DNA of 64,000 bases, from positions 2,894,976 to 2,958,975 of the forward strand of contig HG738139.1 of the NCBI GenBank assembly GCA_000499405.2, read 5' to 3'. Positions 49,487 to 60,345 of this stretch are shown here, piece by piece. A program made the position numbers and the translations under genes. Origin of the DNA: Onchocerca volvulus (taxonomy: Eukaryota > Nematoda > Chromadorea > Rhabditida > Onchocercidae). The notes under the pieces were generated by a model. That model had not been told where the DNA came from, searched no databases, and saw only the letters and a program-made list of their open reading frames with translations. The first letter of the stretch is position 1. Each line of letters opens with the position of its first letter.

Positions 49487-50806
49487 GATCTTATGTGCAA
49501 TCAGATATTCCTAAGCTAACGTTTGAGCAAAAAGACATTTACGATTAAATAATGCAAATTGTCATTAAAGGGGTTGGAGAAATCTTCTTTTTAGATCCAT
49601 CAGGAGGAATTGGTAAAACATTACTAATTAGATTGATTCTGGAAGCAATTCAATTCCAAAATAACATAGCCTTATTTCTTCCATCATTCGGAATAGCTGC
49701 AACACTACAAGTGGAAGTACTGCTCATTCCGCTTTGAAATTACCATTGAGTATGCAATTTATTGAAACTCCCACATGCAACATTTCCAAAACGTCGGGCA
49801 TGTACAATAACGCACAAAAAATCGGTCGAGACTCATGATCGGTCATTACAAAATTTGCATGGAAATATTAGACTATTTGGTAACGCATTAATATTGTTTG
49901 CAAGAGATTTCAAGGAAATATTACCTGTAATTCCTCGATCGACAGCAACGGACGAAATCAATGTTTGCCTGAAATACTTTGCTTTGTACAGACACGTAAA
50001 AATATTAAAATTAATTACATATACGTGTCCAACTGCAAAACGATCGATCAGTTGACTATCTTTTCACATCAGTTGTTGGAAAATTGGGAACGGAAAGCTG
50101 CCGGTTGATCTGACCTCAGGACGAATTTCATTGCCTCATAACTCCTGCAATTTAGTAACATCAAAAGAAGAGTTGACTGAAAAGGTATTTCCCGATATTC
50201 AAACGAATTATAAGAATCATGATTGGCTGAATGAACGAATTATTGTTGTGGCCAAGAACAAAGACGTTCGACGAACTTCACCATATTATTCAATCTAACA
50301 TTCAAAGCGAGCAGTCACATACAAGTCCGTCGATACTGTTATGGAAGCAGATGAAGCGATTAATTATCTTACAAAATATTTGAGTTCACTCGATCTGCTA
50401 GAATTACTGCAACTGAAAATCAATGTACCAGTTATTATGTTACGAAATATCAACCAGCCAAAAAAAGGTTGCAACGGTATGCAACTTGCAGTAAAAAAAT
50501 TAATGAGCAATGTCATAAAGTAACAATGTTGACAGAACCTTTCAAAAGTGAAGATGTCCTTATTCCTCGCATTCCTATGATTCCAATGTATATGCCATTT
50601 CAGTTTAAGAAATTGTAATTCTCAGTTCGATTGGCATTTTTATTCACCATCAACAAAGCTCAGGGTCAGTCTCTGGAATTGTGCGATTTAAATCTATAGA
50701 CTGATTGTTTCTCACATGGGCAATTATATGTTGCGTATTTTAGAGTCGGCAAAGCAGACAATTTCCATATCTACACAGAATAAGAAAAAATATTGTGCAC
50801 TCGCAA
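49487..50806 (+). pseudogene. decayed Helitron PIF1-like helicase
   Basis: Translated pieces in shifting frames line up with the helicase half of a Helitron Rep/Hel protein. In order they are: KLTFEQKDIYD near 49512-49544; a Walker A region GGIGKT at about 49603-49620; an IAATL piece and HSALKLPLSMQFIETP at about 49690-49780; NALILFARDFKEILPVIPRS at about 49882-49940, where GDF is usual for motif II; a DLTSGRISLPH piece near 50109; MLRNINQP near 50438; and INKAQGQSLELCDLNL near 50651-50695. Several frameshifts and in-frame stops interrupt it, so it is non-functional. The Rep (HUH) half was not found. Confidence 0.85.
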
Positions 50807-50911
50807 GTATTATGAAATAGATTGCTTGAACGAAAAATCTCATTACACACTATCATGAACTCAACATTTGTGCGACGCAACTACATTCCCCGCAAATCAA
50901 AAAATAAGATT

Positions 50912-51080
50912 ACATCCCTCACAAAGCAAAAAACAAATAAAAACTACTCGCCTTATTTATATAAAAACACGCTCGAAATTAACGCTGCATGAAAAATAAA
51001 CGAATTATATACCTCACAAAGCAAAAAACAAACGAAAAACTTAAATTACTCGCCTTATTTATTTAAAAATATGCTCCTAT
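50912..51080. repeat. two-copy tandem repeat downstream of helicase
   Basis: Copies at about 50912-50983 and 51006-51080 share CCTCACAAAGCAAAAAACAA and ACTCGCCTTATTTAT followed by an A-rich word and a GCTC word. A related CGCGCCTTATCTATAT word is at about 48750, left of the element. These are probably subterminal sequences of the same element family. Confidence 0.6.
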
Positions 51081-51188
51081 TCGAATGCAACGCGGTATGA
51101 AAATTTCAAATCAATCGATGAAGAACTTGAAACTCTGGAAGAAGTAGCCGCAGTCAATGCAGAAAGTAGGCGTGGTGAATGAATTCTG

Positions 51189-51277
51189 TTCGCTCATGAA
51201 GACGCGGTGCGGGACGGAGTTAAAAAATTCTATCCGCTAATGAGGGCGTGGTGCAGAACAGAGTCAAAAAATTCAGC
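51189..51277. repeat. about 45-bp GC-rich tandem duplication
   Basis: Two units contain CGCTCATGAAGACGCGGTGC / CGCTAATGAGGGCGTGGTGC, then GGACGGAGT / GAACAGAGT and AAAAAATTC, followed by a partial third CCCTCAT. The G+C content is far above the surroundings. It lies inside the Helitron-derived block. Confidence 0.75.
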
Positions 51278-51350
51278 CCCCTCATTTACTTTAGTTGTCA
51301 CAGACGTGATACGTGAAAAAAGTAAATACGTATACATAAAAATGACGGCC

Positions 51351-51451
51351 TATTCGAATATAAGGTTGTGACAAAATTTGAAAACAATCCGTGAAGAATT
51401 TGCGAAGTTCAGTTCAGGGTAACAGGGAGTGTTTATACTTTTGTTTATATA
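51351..51451 (+). mobile_element. probable 3'-terminal sequence of Helitron-derived element
   Basis: It starts with the shared TATTCGAATATAAGGTTGTG word, runs through GTGAAGAATTTGCGAAGTTC and GGGTAACAGGGAGTG, and ends in TTTATATAGAT. The word order fits the last copy of the subterminal repeat and a terminal TATATAGA. The boundary is approximate. Confidence 0.4.
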
Positions 51452-51644
51452 GATTTTTTTTTTGGACAAAATATTATGGGCCTTTGGTTTTTCTTAATAT
51501 GAATAATTTTTATAATTGAATTATAAATCATATGCTCTGAAGTACACAAAAGTTCATAACTTTTATTGATTTCATTAAGTGATACTCCTTTACATGAAAA
51601 AATAATTGGTCTGTCTAAAATATAAAAAACCAACGAATGAATAA

Positions 51645-51920
51645 CTACATAAGTGAGCAAAATTCGGCAGCCTTTGATCCATCATCCACTTTTGGTAAAC
51701 CAATTTGAGGATCAGTACTCCGACCAGGGGGAGCTTCTCCCACTAATTCTTCAGGAGGATATCCATACGATTGCAATTCCATCATTAGTGTAGTGATAAT
51801 ATCAAAGCGACGTTTCATTTCTTCCAAATCTGATTTATTCGATTTTAACTGAAGAACGAGGAGTTTGTGACGATGATGATATTCGAAAGCAACTCTTGAC
51901 CTCAATTCGGTAAAATTGAT
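51645..51920 (-). CDS. prx-19: PEX19 peroxisomal import receptor, C-terminal exon
   Basis: The last part of this frame closely fits the PEX19 C-terminal domain: AFEYHHRHKLL, then RRFDIITTLMMELQSYGYPP, EELVGEAPPG and the C-terminal CSLM. PEX19 binds newly made peroxisomal membrane proteins in the cytosol and docks on PEX3. The final four residues are a CaaX farnesylation box, as in yeast and mammals. The TAG stop is at 51645-51647. The exon probably starts near 51905-51920; the frame runs open to 51953. Upstream exons should lie at higher coordinates on this strand but were not identified; islands at 52200-52400 and 53500-53700 are candidates. The exon begins about 190 bp from Helitron debris, so it may be the true last exon or a captured fragment. 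Its frame is intact. Confidence 0.8.
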   Translation of the reverse strand: MNFTELRSRVAFEYHHRHKLLVLQLKSNKSDLEEMKRRFDIITTLMMELQSYGYPPEELVGEAPPGRSTDPQIGLPKVDDGSKAAEFCSLM

Positions 51921-52126
51921 TACCAAAATATTGCTAATCAAATATTTCTTCATAAGACCAGTTATTTACAGTTCTATTACAGCAAAAATCGATGACATGC
52001 GCAAAATAAAAAACATTCTGAAATAAATCGAATAAACATCTATTAGATAAAAGCAAACAAGAGCAGTTGTTACCAGGTATTGACATTTTAGTACCAAGAA
52101 AAGTTCTCATCATTGTTGCATTGATG

Positions 52127-52200
52127 GATAAAGTTATTTATTGTCTAAAACTCAGTCTTTATTGATAAAGTTATTTATTGTCTAAAACTCAGTCTTTATT
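52127..52200. repeat. perfect 37-bp tandem duplication
   Basis: Units 52127-52163 and 52164-52200 are identical and include TTATTGTCTAAAACTCAGTC. Perfect identity indicates a recent event. Confidence 0.95.
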
Positions 52201-52251
52201 TTTAGGTGGCAGCCTGTATATCCACGATTGATGCTCATTCAGATTTCTTGA

Positions 52252-52554
52252 GCTGTAAATAACAAAAGTATTAAAGAAAATTACCTCGATTTAAATGAGA
52301 AAACTGTTGAGGTTGTCGTGCAAAGATTCTTTGCAGAAGAGATATATTACGTAGAATTTGCTTTTCTCACAATTCGAAATGGTATTCATTGGTTAAAACT
52401 AATGCATAAACTGAATGTTTCACTAATTTACAAGGATTTCATTACTTCGAGATGCTCTCTATGTATAATATTTTTTTGGTTGTTGCAGACACAAAAACAA
52501 GCTTTATCATGTTCTAGAAAAACACTACAACTTAAGAAATATGACGTAAAGTGA
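52252..52554 (+). CDS. uncharacterised ORF or exon-like island
   Basis: A stop-free plus frame of 100 codons contains ENYLDLNEKTVEVVVQRFF and AEEIYYVEFAFLTIRNGIHW. The first ATG is at about 52387; upstream use would need an acceptor. The minus strand of the same island also has a protein-like frame ending at a good donor (CGAG|GTAATT at about 52284), reading LLQRIFARQPQQFSHLNR. The minus strand reading could belong to an upstream PEX19 exon, but I cannot match it. No family is recognised, and only one strand can be right. Confidence 0.25.
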   Translation, partial: AVNNKSIKENYLDLNEKTVEVVVQRFFAEEIYYVEFAFLTIRNGIHWLKLMHKLNVSLIYKDFITSRCSLCIIFFWLLQTQKQALSCSRKTLQLKKYDVK

Positions 52555-53514
52555 AGGTCTATTACGTTTTTAAATAATTCATAAATTTAATTTCGGCTTT
52601 CGTAACATTTAAAATTCTACAGCTAATCTTGTATAGTATATTAAAATTCAAATTGGATTTTTTATCCCAGCAAGTTTTAGCTCATTTTGTGGGGAAGAAG
52701 GATTGAATTTATTCATTCCGTCTCAAAAATACGATAAAAATGCAAGACTATGTCATTCTAGGATTTCAATGAATATTCACAATGCTTGGATTAGGCAAAA
52801 ACTAATATTCTTCAACCTTAATGAATAAAGTATTCTTACTTAAATAAATAAAGAAGCAGTTCTAATGTCGACACTGTATAAATATGTAAAAAAATTTAAA
52901 TTTTGGAAGGATTAGAAATAATTCAAAAAAAATTTATGATTTCATTTGTAAAGAAATTATAACGAATTGTACTTGCAATTTTTCAACTAAAACGATTTCA
53001 GCATATATCTGAAATTAAAAAGGAAAATAATGCTCTCTGCTGTATTAAATTTGATAATGATGTGAAATAATTTTGTGACCAATAGTTCTTTTAGAGCCAT
53101 TGTCATTGATGCAATTAGTATATCTATTTTTAGTCTCAACTGATCGTTTATATCGTTTTGTTCACTTTCAGTTTTATTATTTTGGCATTTAAATAATTAT
53201 ATACTTTTTTTTTCATTTTTATCTTTCAACGCTTTATATAAATTTTTCTGCTTCCAATATAATTTTGGATTAAATATCTCAACTTTGGATGCACTAGTTG
53301 ATAGATAAACGTGAAGTTTAATTGAAAATTTCAATATTTTTTTAATTCAAAAAAAAAAAATTCGTGTAAAAAATTTCGGGAAGTTTAACTTAGTGTTAAA
53401 TTTAGGTATAAATAGAAAATTATATCGATTGCATATTAAATAAAATTAAAAGAAATAATTTACTAAAAATTAATTTGAAGCGGTAAAAGATTTCATGTGA
53501 TGAAGAACTATTAT

Positions 53515-53625
53515 TATAGGTCTAGTTCCTGACGGCATGATCACGATGATCACGATCAGCAATAAGTTCATCAAGATATCGCCATCGTTTACCTTCTCAG
53601 ACATATAACTCAGGATCAGTGAGCA
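53515..53625 (-). pseudogene. coding-like island with in-frame stop
   Basis: On the minus strand a frame reads MLTDPELYV, a TGA, then EGKRWRYLDELIADRDHRDH before a TAG. The charged composition contrasts with the surrounding AT-rich DNA and suggests a decayed exon. A GTAAAC donor-like site follows GAGAAG in the same place, so an alternative exon ending there is possible. It is unassigned. Confidence 0.25.
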
Positions 53626-55657
53626 TTGATTAATCTGCTATTGCGATAAAATTTTGGCAGTTCTTCAGCAGAAACTTTATAATCAAATTGAGATATCTCT
53701 CGGGAAATGATTAATTGACAACTAATACTGTATTTACTTAACTGCTTAATCAAATTGGAAGTAAGGAGTTTTTTTTTTTGTTTTTGAAAAATCAAGTACA
53801 TTTAGTATTTTTAATTTATTTTGATTTTTGTTTTTTTTTTTTTTGGGATTTCAAAAGAAATATAAAATACTTGAAGTACATTTTTTTCAAAAAATAAAGT
53901 CAATTTGTCATATTATTTGTTATCAGCAAGCTATTTCAAAAAAAAAAAATGGACACAATTTTATTAGCAATTCTTATAAAATTGTTAAAACATGAAAAAA
54001 TATTCATAAAAATATTCTAACATAATTAAATAATAATGCCTATTTTTTTCTATTGTCAAAATACTTTCTTTTTTATTAATAAGCTCACTTTATATTAATC
54101 ATATATTTTATGCATTAAAAAATTATTGCTGTATTCTTAAATAATCAATTGAGCTATTTGGTCACTTAATGTTGATTTTAAAGAAAATTTTTTTTTTTAA
54201 TGAATTTTTGGATTTATGAAATGAAATCACAAAGTATTTAAATTTTCATTTCATAAACATTTTAAATATCCCATGCTATTCTAATATGATTTTTATTGTT
54301 TTTCAACGACTGTAATCCATTTTAATATCAATATTTCCTAATAAAAGCAATAACTAATGCATATTTTAGGAATGTTGAAAATGAGAAATTAATCATTAAA
54401 AATAATGCCATTAAAACAAAAGAAAATAAAATACGAAGCTCACTGGTTAATTTTTAAAAATTTTTTCAAAATCTAAATGACAAAGAATTAATGTAAACTA
54501 AAGCATAATTTGAAAATGAATTGTGGATAAATTGCAATGTAGATTTGACATGATATGATAATCTATTAGACAATGATAAACCACGTGAAATTTTTTTTGG
54601 TAATCACTGCATCAGTAGTATTCATTTTTGCCATTCTAATACATTTTTATGGAATATTTCACAATTCATATGAATCAAGAAATTTGATCCATTTATTCTT
54701 TAATAAATTGTTAAATGTAGATGAAATTGAACCAATAAAGATACTCTAAGAGATAAACAAATAAATTTGGTAAACATTCCATTATTTGTTTGCTATTTGC
54801 AATATCTGGGACCTTTCCCTGTAAATATAGTGCTCATTCTGATATAATGCCATATTTAATAAAAATTCAATTCTTTGATTAAAAAATCGTTTTAAAATTT
54901 CCACAATTTTTTCCATATAATTTAATGAGGAATCATTATTCCTAGCTGTTTAATAAATTCAAGCGATATCATTTTGAGTGATCAAGAATTACCTGTCTGC
55001 AAATGAATCATACACACCTTCTAGTAACCGAATAATCTTGATTAATGGTGGACAATGATAATTAGAAATACCTAATTTTCATAAATCGAAATATTCAAAT
55101 AAATGAAAATATTGAATCTTTTCAAAGCAGTTCAATTGTTTTGTTGTAGCTCTATTTGTCGTAACAAATTTGAATGTCGCTGAAATTCATACTTAAATCA
55201 TGCACTATACGTTTATAGGTGCAACTGAGATTCAAGAACTGATTGCTTTCTAAATAGATATTAATTTTTTGGCCAATAATTTCATGTTTTAGTTCTAAAT
55301 CTCGCTTAAAAAGATGAGAATTTTAAACAGGAAATGTATACATTCAAAATTTCTCTAGGGAAAAAACAATTTTTCATCGTTTTTCAGTTTTCAGTGATGA
55401 ATTCACATACTGGTTACTCTGAAATTATGAAAACTTTCCATAATTTCATCCTCTACTGAATTAAAAGAATTATGTGATGATTATGAATTATTCATGAACT
55501 GGTACTGCATGGATAGAATTATTGATCAAATTTGCATAAAACCACGCCTGTCTAATGCAACTAACAAAAAATTTTAGCAGACGATGCGTAGAATTATTAT
55601 GCGAAAAGATTAGAATTCTACTATTTTATTTGATCATAAGTAGTATAATTTGTTGGT
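53626..55657. other. AT-rich intergenic DNA
   Basis: No supported gene or structured repeat is seen beyond homopolymers and short open frames. Confidence 0.5.
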
Positions 55658-55902
55658 ATGCATAAAAACGATCCGATTCGTCAGTACAACGGTTACGATT
55701 TTGTTGGATGGTTGATTGTCTTTTATTATTTTCCATTAATACATTTTGAGGAATATTTGTTCGAAAATATTTTACAGAATTCCACGTCAAATCCAGTCAT
55801 TTCAAGTGTTATCATTTATCGGTGCAAGTTGTTTGCAAATCAATATGCTATTGCAATATTATTTTGCAGTTATTGTGTTGTCATCATGCATCACGCAAGT
55901 AA
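55658..55902 (+). CDS. possible exon(s) of a small membrane or secreted protein
   Basis: An ATG frame starts MHKNDPIRQYNGYDFVGWLI and is rich in hydrophobic segments. A strong donor (ACA|GTAAGTG) is at 55902/55903, and an ATTTTACAG acceptor at about 55779. In another frame the same exon ends in a signal-peptide-like stretch, MLLQYYFAVIVLSSCITQVT. A good acceptor, CAATTACAG, lies at about 56081-56089 and could join to VYTPKFSIISGDIHLHFFC. Frame choice is open and no family is recognised. Confidence 0.25.
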
Positions 55903-56340
55903 CAGTAAGTGAAGAAAATAATGCTCTTAGTATAGAAATTAAATTTCGTCAATTTTTAATTTTAGATAAAAGACAAAATACTTTGCTTCGAAAGAAAATT
56001 AACAATATTACAGTTTCTTCATTTTTTTTTATTTTTTTTTTTCATTGTTACTTTCAAAGTTTTGAGACCATATTCTAAATCAATTACAGTACGAAAAGTT
56101 TATACACCGAAATTCTCGATTATTTCGGGAGACATCCATTTGCATTTTTTCTGTTGTGTCCATATCATTATTTGTTTCAAATCAATAGTATAGAATAGCA
56201 GAACTGACACTTTTTTCAAATCATTAGTGTAATTCATCGAACTATTCCTAAATTATAGCAAAAACCAACGCCGATAAAATGTTTCAAAGAGATTTCACAG
56301 TGATTTCGATAGAATTTTTCCGATTGGAACTGTTCAAAAT

Positions 56341-56345
56341 TTCAG
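56341..56345 (+). promoter_or_regulatory. TTCAG acceptor before the zinc finger gene
   Basis: An AAAATTTCAG site ends 35 bases before the ATG at 56381. For a single-exon nematode gene this is a natural spliced-leader trans-splice acceptor. Confidence 0.4.
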
Positions 56346-56380
56346 GAAAGTAATCAACAAATAAACGATTAGATCATAAA

Positions 56381-57049
56381 ATGAATCATTTCGGATTGTT
56401 TCAGGCACCAAATGAGACCAATCTTTTAATGCAAGCGGAAATGACCGACCATTTGAAGCATGAAAATTTCACGACGCAACTGAGCTTAGCTGAAGCCGCG
56501 CAGCATCGGAAATCTTCAATTAATTCAGGAAAGGAAACTGGTAACAAAATAAAGACTACAGCTAAAAATACCAAAAGAAAAACGAAACAATTCAAAGAAA
56601 AACGAGCAAACAAAGAACGATTCAAATGTAACTTTTGCGATAAGCACTTTGAATTTTTATGCAGGCTGCGAACTCATATTCAAACACATACGGGCGAGAA
56701 ACCGTTCGAATGCATTCAGTGCGGCCAAAGATTCAGACAATCCAACGTTCTACAACAACACAAAGAGATGCACGTGAACGAAAAATCATTTAAATGTAAA
56801 CTTTGCGACAAAGAATTCAAATATCGCAGGAGTTTGAAAAGACATGAATTCTCCCATACGGGCATAAAGCCATTCAAATGTGATGAATGCGGCAGGATAT
56901 TCAATCGGAAGGATAATTTGAAAATACACAAAAATAGGCATAAAAACTCAGTTGAAAGGCCTTTGAACTCTTTGATGACGCTGACAACAAAAAATATTTC
57001 TGCCACAAGTATATTAATAAAGAAAATAATTTCAATTGCTAAATTCTGA
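56381..57049 (+). CDS. four-finger C2H2 zinc finger protein, single exon
   Basis: The 222-residue frame is uninterrupted. A Lys-rich basic region (about 51-80) is followed by four C2H2 fingers at residues 81-103, 109-131, 137-159 and 165-187. Each has C-x2-C, then F, L and H-x3-H. The first linker is the canonical TGEKPFE; the others are VNEKSF and TGIKPF. Such tandem fingers bind DNA in the nucleus. The short hydrophobic/basic tail after the fingers has no known domain. The ATG follows a TTCAG acceptor and there is no intron. An AATAAA at 57381-57386 may end the transcript. No orthologue could be named. The intronless form and low finger count could also reflect an old retrocopy. Confidence 0.85.
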   Translation: MNHFGLFQAPNETNLLMQAEMTDHLKHENFTTQLSLAEAAQHRKSSINSGKETGNKIKTTAKNTKRKTKQFKEKRANKERFKCNFCDKHFEFLCRLRTHIQTHTGEKPFECIQCGQRFRQSNVLQQHKEMHVNEKSFKCKLCDKEFKYRRSLKRHEFSHTGIKPFKCDECGRIFNRKDNLKIHKNRHKNSVERPLNSLMTLTTKNISATSILIKKIISIAKF

Positions 57050-57977
57050 AATTATTATGTTTTACTGATTTAAATACTGTGATAGTATTTAAATACTGTG
57101 ATAGTTTTGTTTTGATATTTATGCATTACTTATTGGTTAATTAACAAAAATAGTTGATGGAGACTGAATGGAAAATTCTGAATAATAATCAGATAGAATT
57201 TCATACTGCATCCATTTTATCACTTGAATTTTTATGCATATTTTTGATTATTATGATAATATTTTATTCGTTATTATAGTTGCTTATTGTTCATCATGGT
57301 TTTTCATTTACAATTTTCTTATTCGAATAAGTTTTCAATTGTTTGCAATTTTTGATCAGATTATCTTATGCTGAGGTTCAAATAAAAGACATTACTTAGA
57401 TTATATTCTGCTGAGTTGCGGGTAAAAGACAACAAAGGCCATCATGAAATATTGCGACAAAATTAGTTAGTTTAATTATTAAATTTAACTATTATGTCTC
57501 ATAATTCATGTTCATTTTCGAAATTTCCCATAATCTGCGATTTCCAAGAATGAACACTTTTTAGAGAATGTGATAAAATCCTTTTCAGAAATTGTATATT
57601 TTTGCTTCCAAAAAAATCATTTCATGTATTTATGCAACAAAAATTTATTCAAAGATAATTGTCATTCTTTTTTTTTTTCTTTCGCAAATTCAGAAAATAT
57701 ATATTTAGTAGAAAAATTTTATTAACAAATAGCTTCTTTCAGTAAATTTGAAGAAATTATTTGCATTAGCGATAATATTAATATCAATAACTAATGAGAA
57801 GAATAAGAATGAATTGTGGTAGTGACAATAATCAACGTGTAATAATATCAATAGTTAATAAAAGTGATAGCAATCACATCAATACTTGATTAAAGTAGTG
57901 AAAATTTGGTAATGATAGCAACAATAATGATATTAATAATAAAAGTCAATAATACAATTACAACTAGTAATATCGTT
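57050..57977. other. intergenic, AAT-rich
   Basis: It holds a short direct duplication of TTTAAATACTGTGATAG at about 57070-57104 and a degenerate AAT-rich block at 57770-57980. No gene is seen. Confidence 0.6.
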
Positions 57978-58738
57978 TCAACAATTAATACGGGAATTCG
58001 TTAATTCTGATTTAGTTGCGTTTTTTATTGAAAAAAGTAGTGTGAGGGGATTTATTCTGAAGCTATTAAGGTTAATCTTATTCAGGTTGAAATGATAATT
58101 GAAACTGTTTTTAGGACGGATTTTCTGAGAATTACTGAGTACTTCCGAATTGCCGAGAATTTTTGATTCTTTAAACAATGCTTGGCCATTCGACCACTGT
58201 TCCCTTTTGAGCATTAACTACATTAATATAAAGTAATGTCAAAAATTTGAAACACTTTCTTTTTCCTAGCATGTCATTTTTTTTGCACCAATATTATTGC
58301 GATGAAACGTAGTTTATCATTTTTATCGCTTTTTGTTTTTGATCGTGACAAAATTGTGGAGTTAAATTCTGTTCTTCAATTCTTACAGTTTCTTCAATTT
58401 TGTTGTTTCACTCACTTGTGAACGAACTCAAACTTGGATAATTAAACCTTTATTATGATAAATTTGTTAATCAACGAACGTAACAATTATATCAACAATA
58501 AAATTTCGATAATATCAAAAAGACAACTTTCATGAAAATAGGATTACACAAAAAAGAAAAACTGATATACCACGAACTGGACAATTCGATCGAGCTCATT
58601 ACTTGTCCATCTTTTGAAATGATTTTTGTGCTCAGAACCCTCTTCTTCTTCATAGATGGAGGATACTGGAATCATTTTCAGGCTACAAGAAAGCTCCTTT
58701 GTTGTCTCAGGAACATGTGCCTTTGTTTGCGAATGTGC
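57978..58738 (-). CDS. candidate two-exon gene with Myb/SANT-like segment
   Basis: Exon 58738-58571 (168 nt, in phase) follows a CACAG acceptor and ends at TTCGTG|GTATAT. Exon 58217-57978 follows ATGTAG and ends in TGA. Joined, they give 135 residues with no ATG at the start, so an upstream exon is needed. The first exon is hydrophilic, includes SIYEEEEGSEHKNHF and leads into RWTSNELDRIVQFV. The second continues LMLKREQWSNGQALFKES. The two Trp residues are 20 apart, the spacing of Myb/SANT repeats. A third Trp is missing. The resemblance is suggestive only. The tail is Asn/Ser rich. The exon pair was found by frame composition and splice sites, so it needs transcript proof. Confidence 0.4.
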
Positions 58739-60345
58739 CTGTGGTTAACGCATGATGAAAAAGAGCTCTTTTTCAAAATTCATTGACTTAATAGACAAAA
58801 AAAAATGATTTCACAATTAGCCAAATCAAATACGCAATGTCAAATTTAAAACAAAAGAATCACTGATTTTCTTCTTATATTCTCGCAATTTCAGCGACAA
58901 TCGCAATAAAATATAAATTTATCAAAACGAGATGCAGTTTGTTATTATAAAACATATGTTAAAATAACTTTTTTAATTCCAGAAAATTTTTTCAAATGAT
59001 ATATATGATTTGGATCTGTGAAACAAGAAATTTGTAATAATTTCGAATTTTATAATGTTGAAATGTAGAGTAAAGAAAGCATAATGACGTAATTAAAATC
59101 AAAAACTAAATAAATATATTTAATTTTATCGTAAATGATTTAATCAGAAGCAGTTAAATTAAAAATAAGGATTTTAATATTTTCAATTTAATGATCGTTT
59201 TTGAAATTATAGTAATCAAAAAAAAAGACAATTTACAAGGTTTGTTATCAGTGAACAATTTTTAAAAAGTTTGATATGGATAATGTTATGAATTTAGCAA
59301 TAGCTATAAAATTGTGAAAATAAAAAAGCAATATTTATGAAAATATTTTTATGCATTAAAACAAAATGATTGTTATCTTTTTACTGTTAAAAATAATTTT
59401 TCCCATATCAATGTATAATTTTCTTCATATATGCTGAAGTTTTAATAATCATATTAGATCAAAAATATTACATTTCTTTAATTTTTCAATAGAAAGTGTC
59501 TCGTCCATAAGTAAATTTTATTTATTCGTAATAAATTATTTTCTTATATGAATAGTTGATTTTCTAATGCTAATTTAATAGAAAAAATTGAGTTTTTCTT
59601 AAATGAATTATTGAATTTATTTTTTATTTCATAAATTCAGCAATTCATTTAAAAAAATTAAATAAAACATTGTTATTCTGATGAAAACTTTTTTTGCTTC
59701 TCGATTACTTCTCTGACTTATCTTCGTATCAATATTTTTCAAAAAAAAAAAAAAAAAAAAAAAGTAATATCACTGATTATATTTTAGAAACGTCAAAAAA
59801 CAAAATTGATCCTTGAAAAGTAACTCAGTTGAAATAAAAAGTAAAAATAAAATAAAAAGCTTATTGCTCAGTTTTTTTTTTTTTTTAATGTCTGAATGAT
59901 TCCAAGGAATCAGCATAAATTATATAGAATTTAAAAATAAATTGTAGATAAATTATGGCATGACAAATTATGACATGGAACCATCATATGTATTTAGTTA
60001 ATTTGGAAATTAATATTTGTAATTAATATTTTAATGCGCTGCTACTATAATTATTGCTATTCCTAGAGTTGTTAAGATTTTTAATTAATTGGGGACTTTT
60101 TATTTTTTGGCTCTAATTAGAAGATTCAGTTTTTACGATCCTTTACTTATGTAATTAAAAGTCAAGAATGTTTGATGTATGAATTCTTGATCATTTCGTT
60201 CAAGTATTGATTGATTGATTACGGTATTGAGGGATGATTGAAGAAATTCATGAAAGAAAAGCTCAATTTCTGCTCTTTTTTCTTTTTTTTTTTTCTTCAT
60301 TTTTTGAATGATTTCAAAGTTTTATATTATATTGTATAGAAAGAT
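58739..60345. other. AT-rich intergenic DNA
   Basis: No supported exon. The T-box 3' UTR enters from the right. A less AT-rich patch at about 60165-60260 has a minus-strand frame of about 45 codons without ATG that may be chance. Confidence 0.5.

Noticed and set aside
49552..50523. Separate short genes at the helicase locus
   Set aside because: The three open frames are broken pieces of one Helitron helicase, not independent genes.
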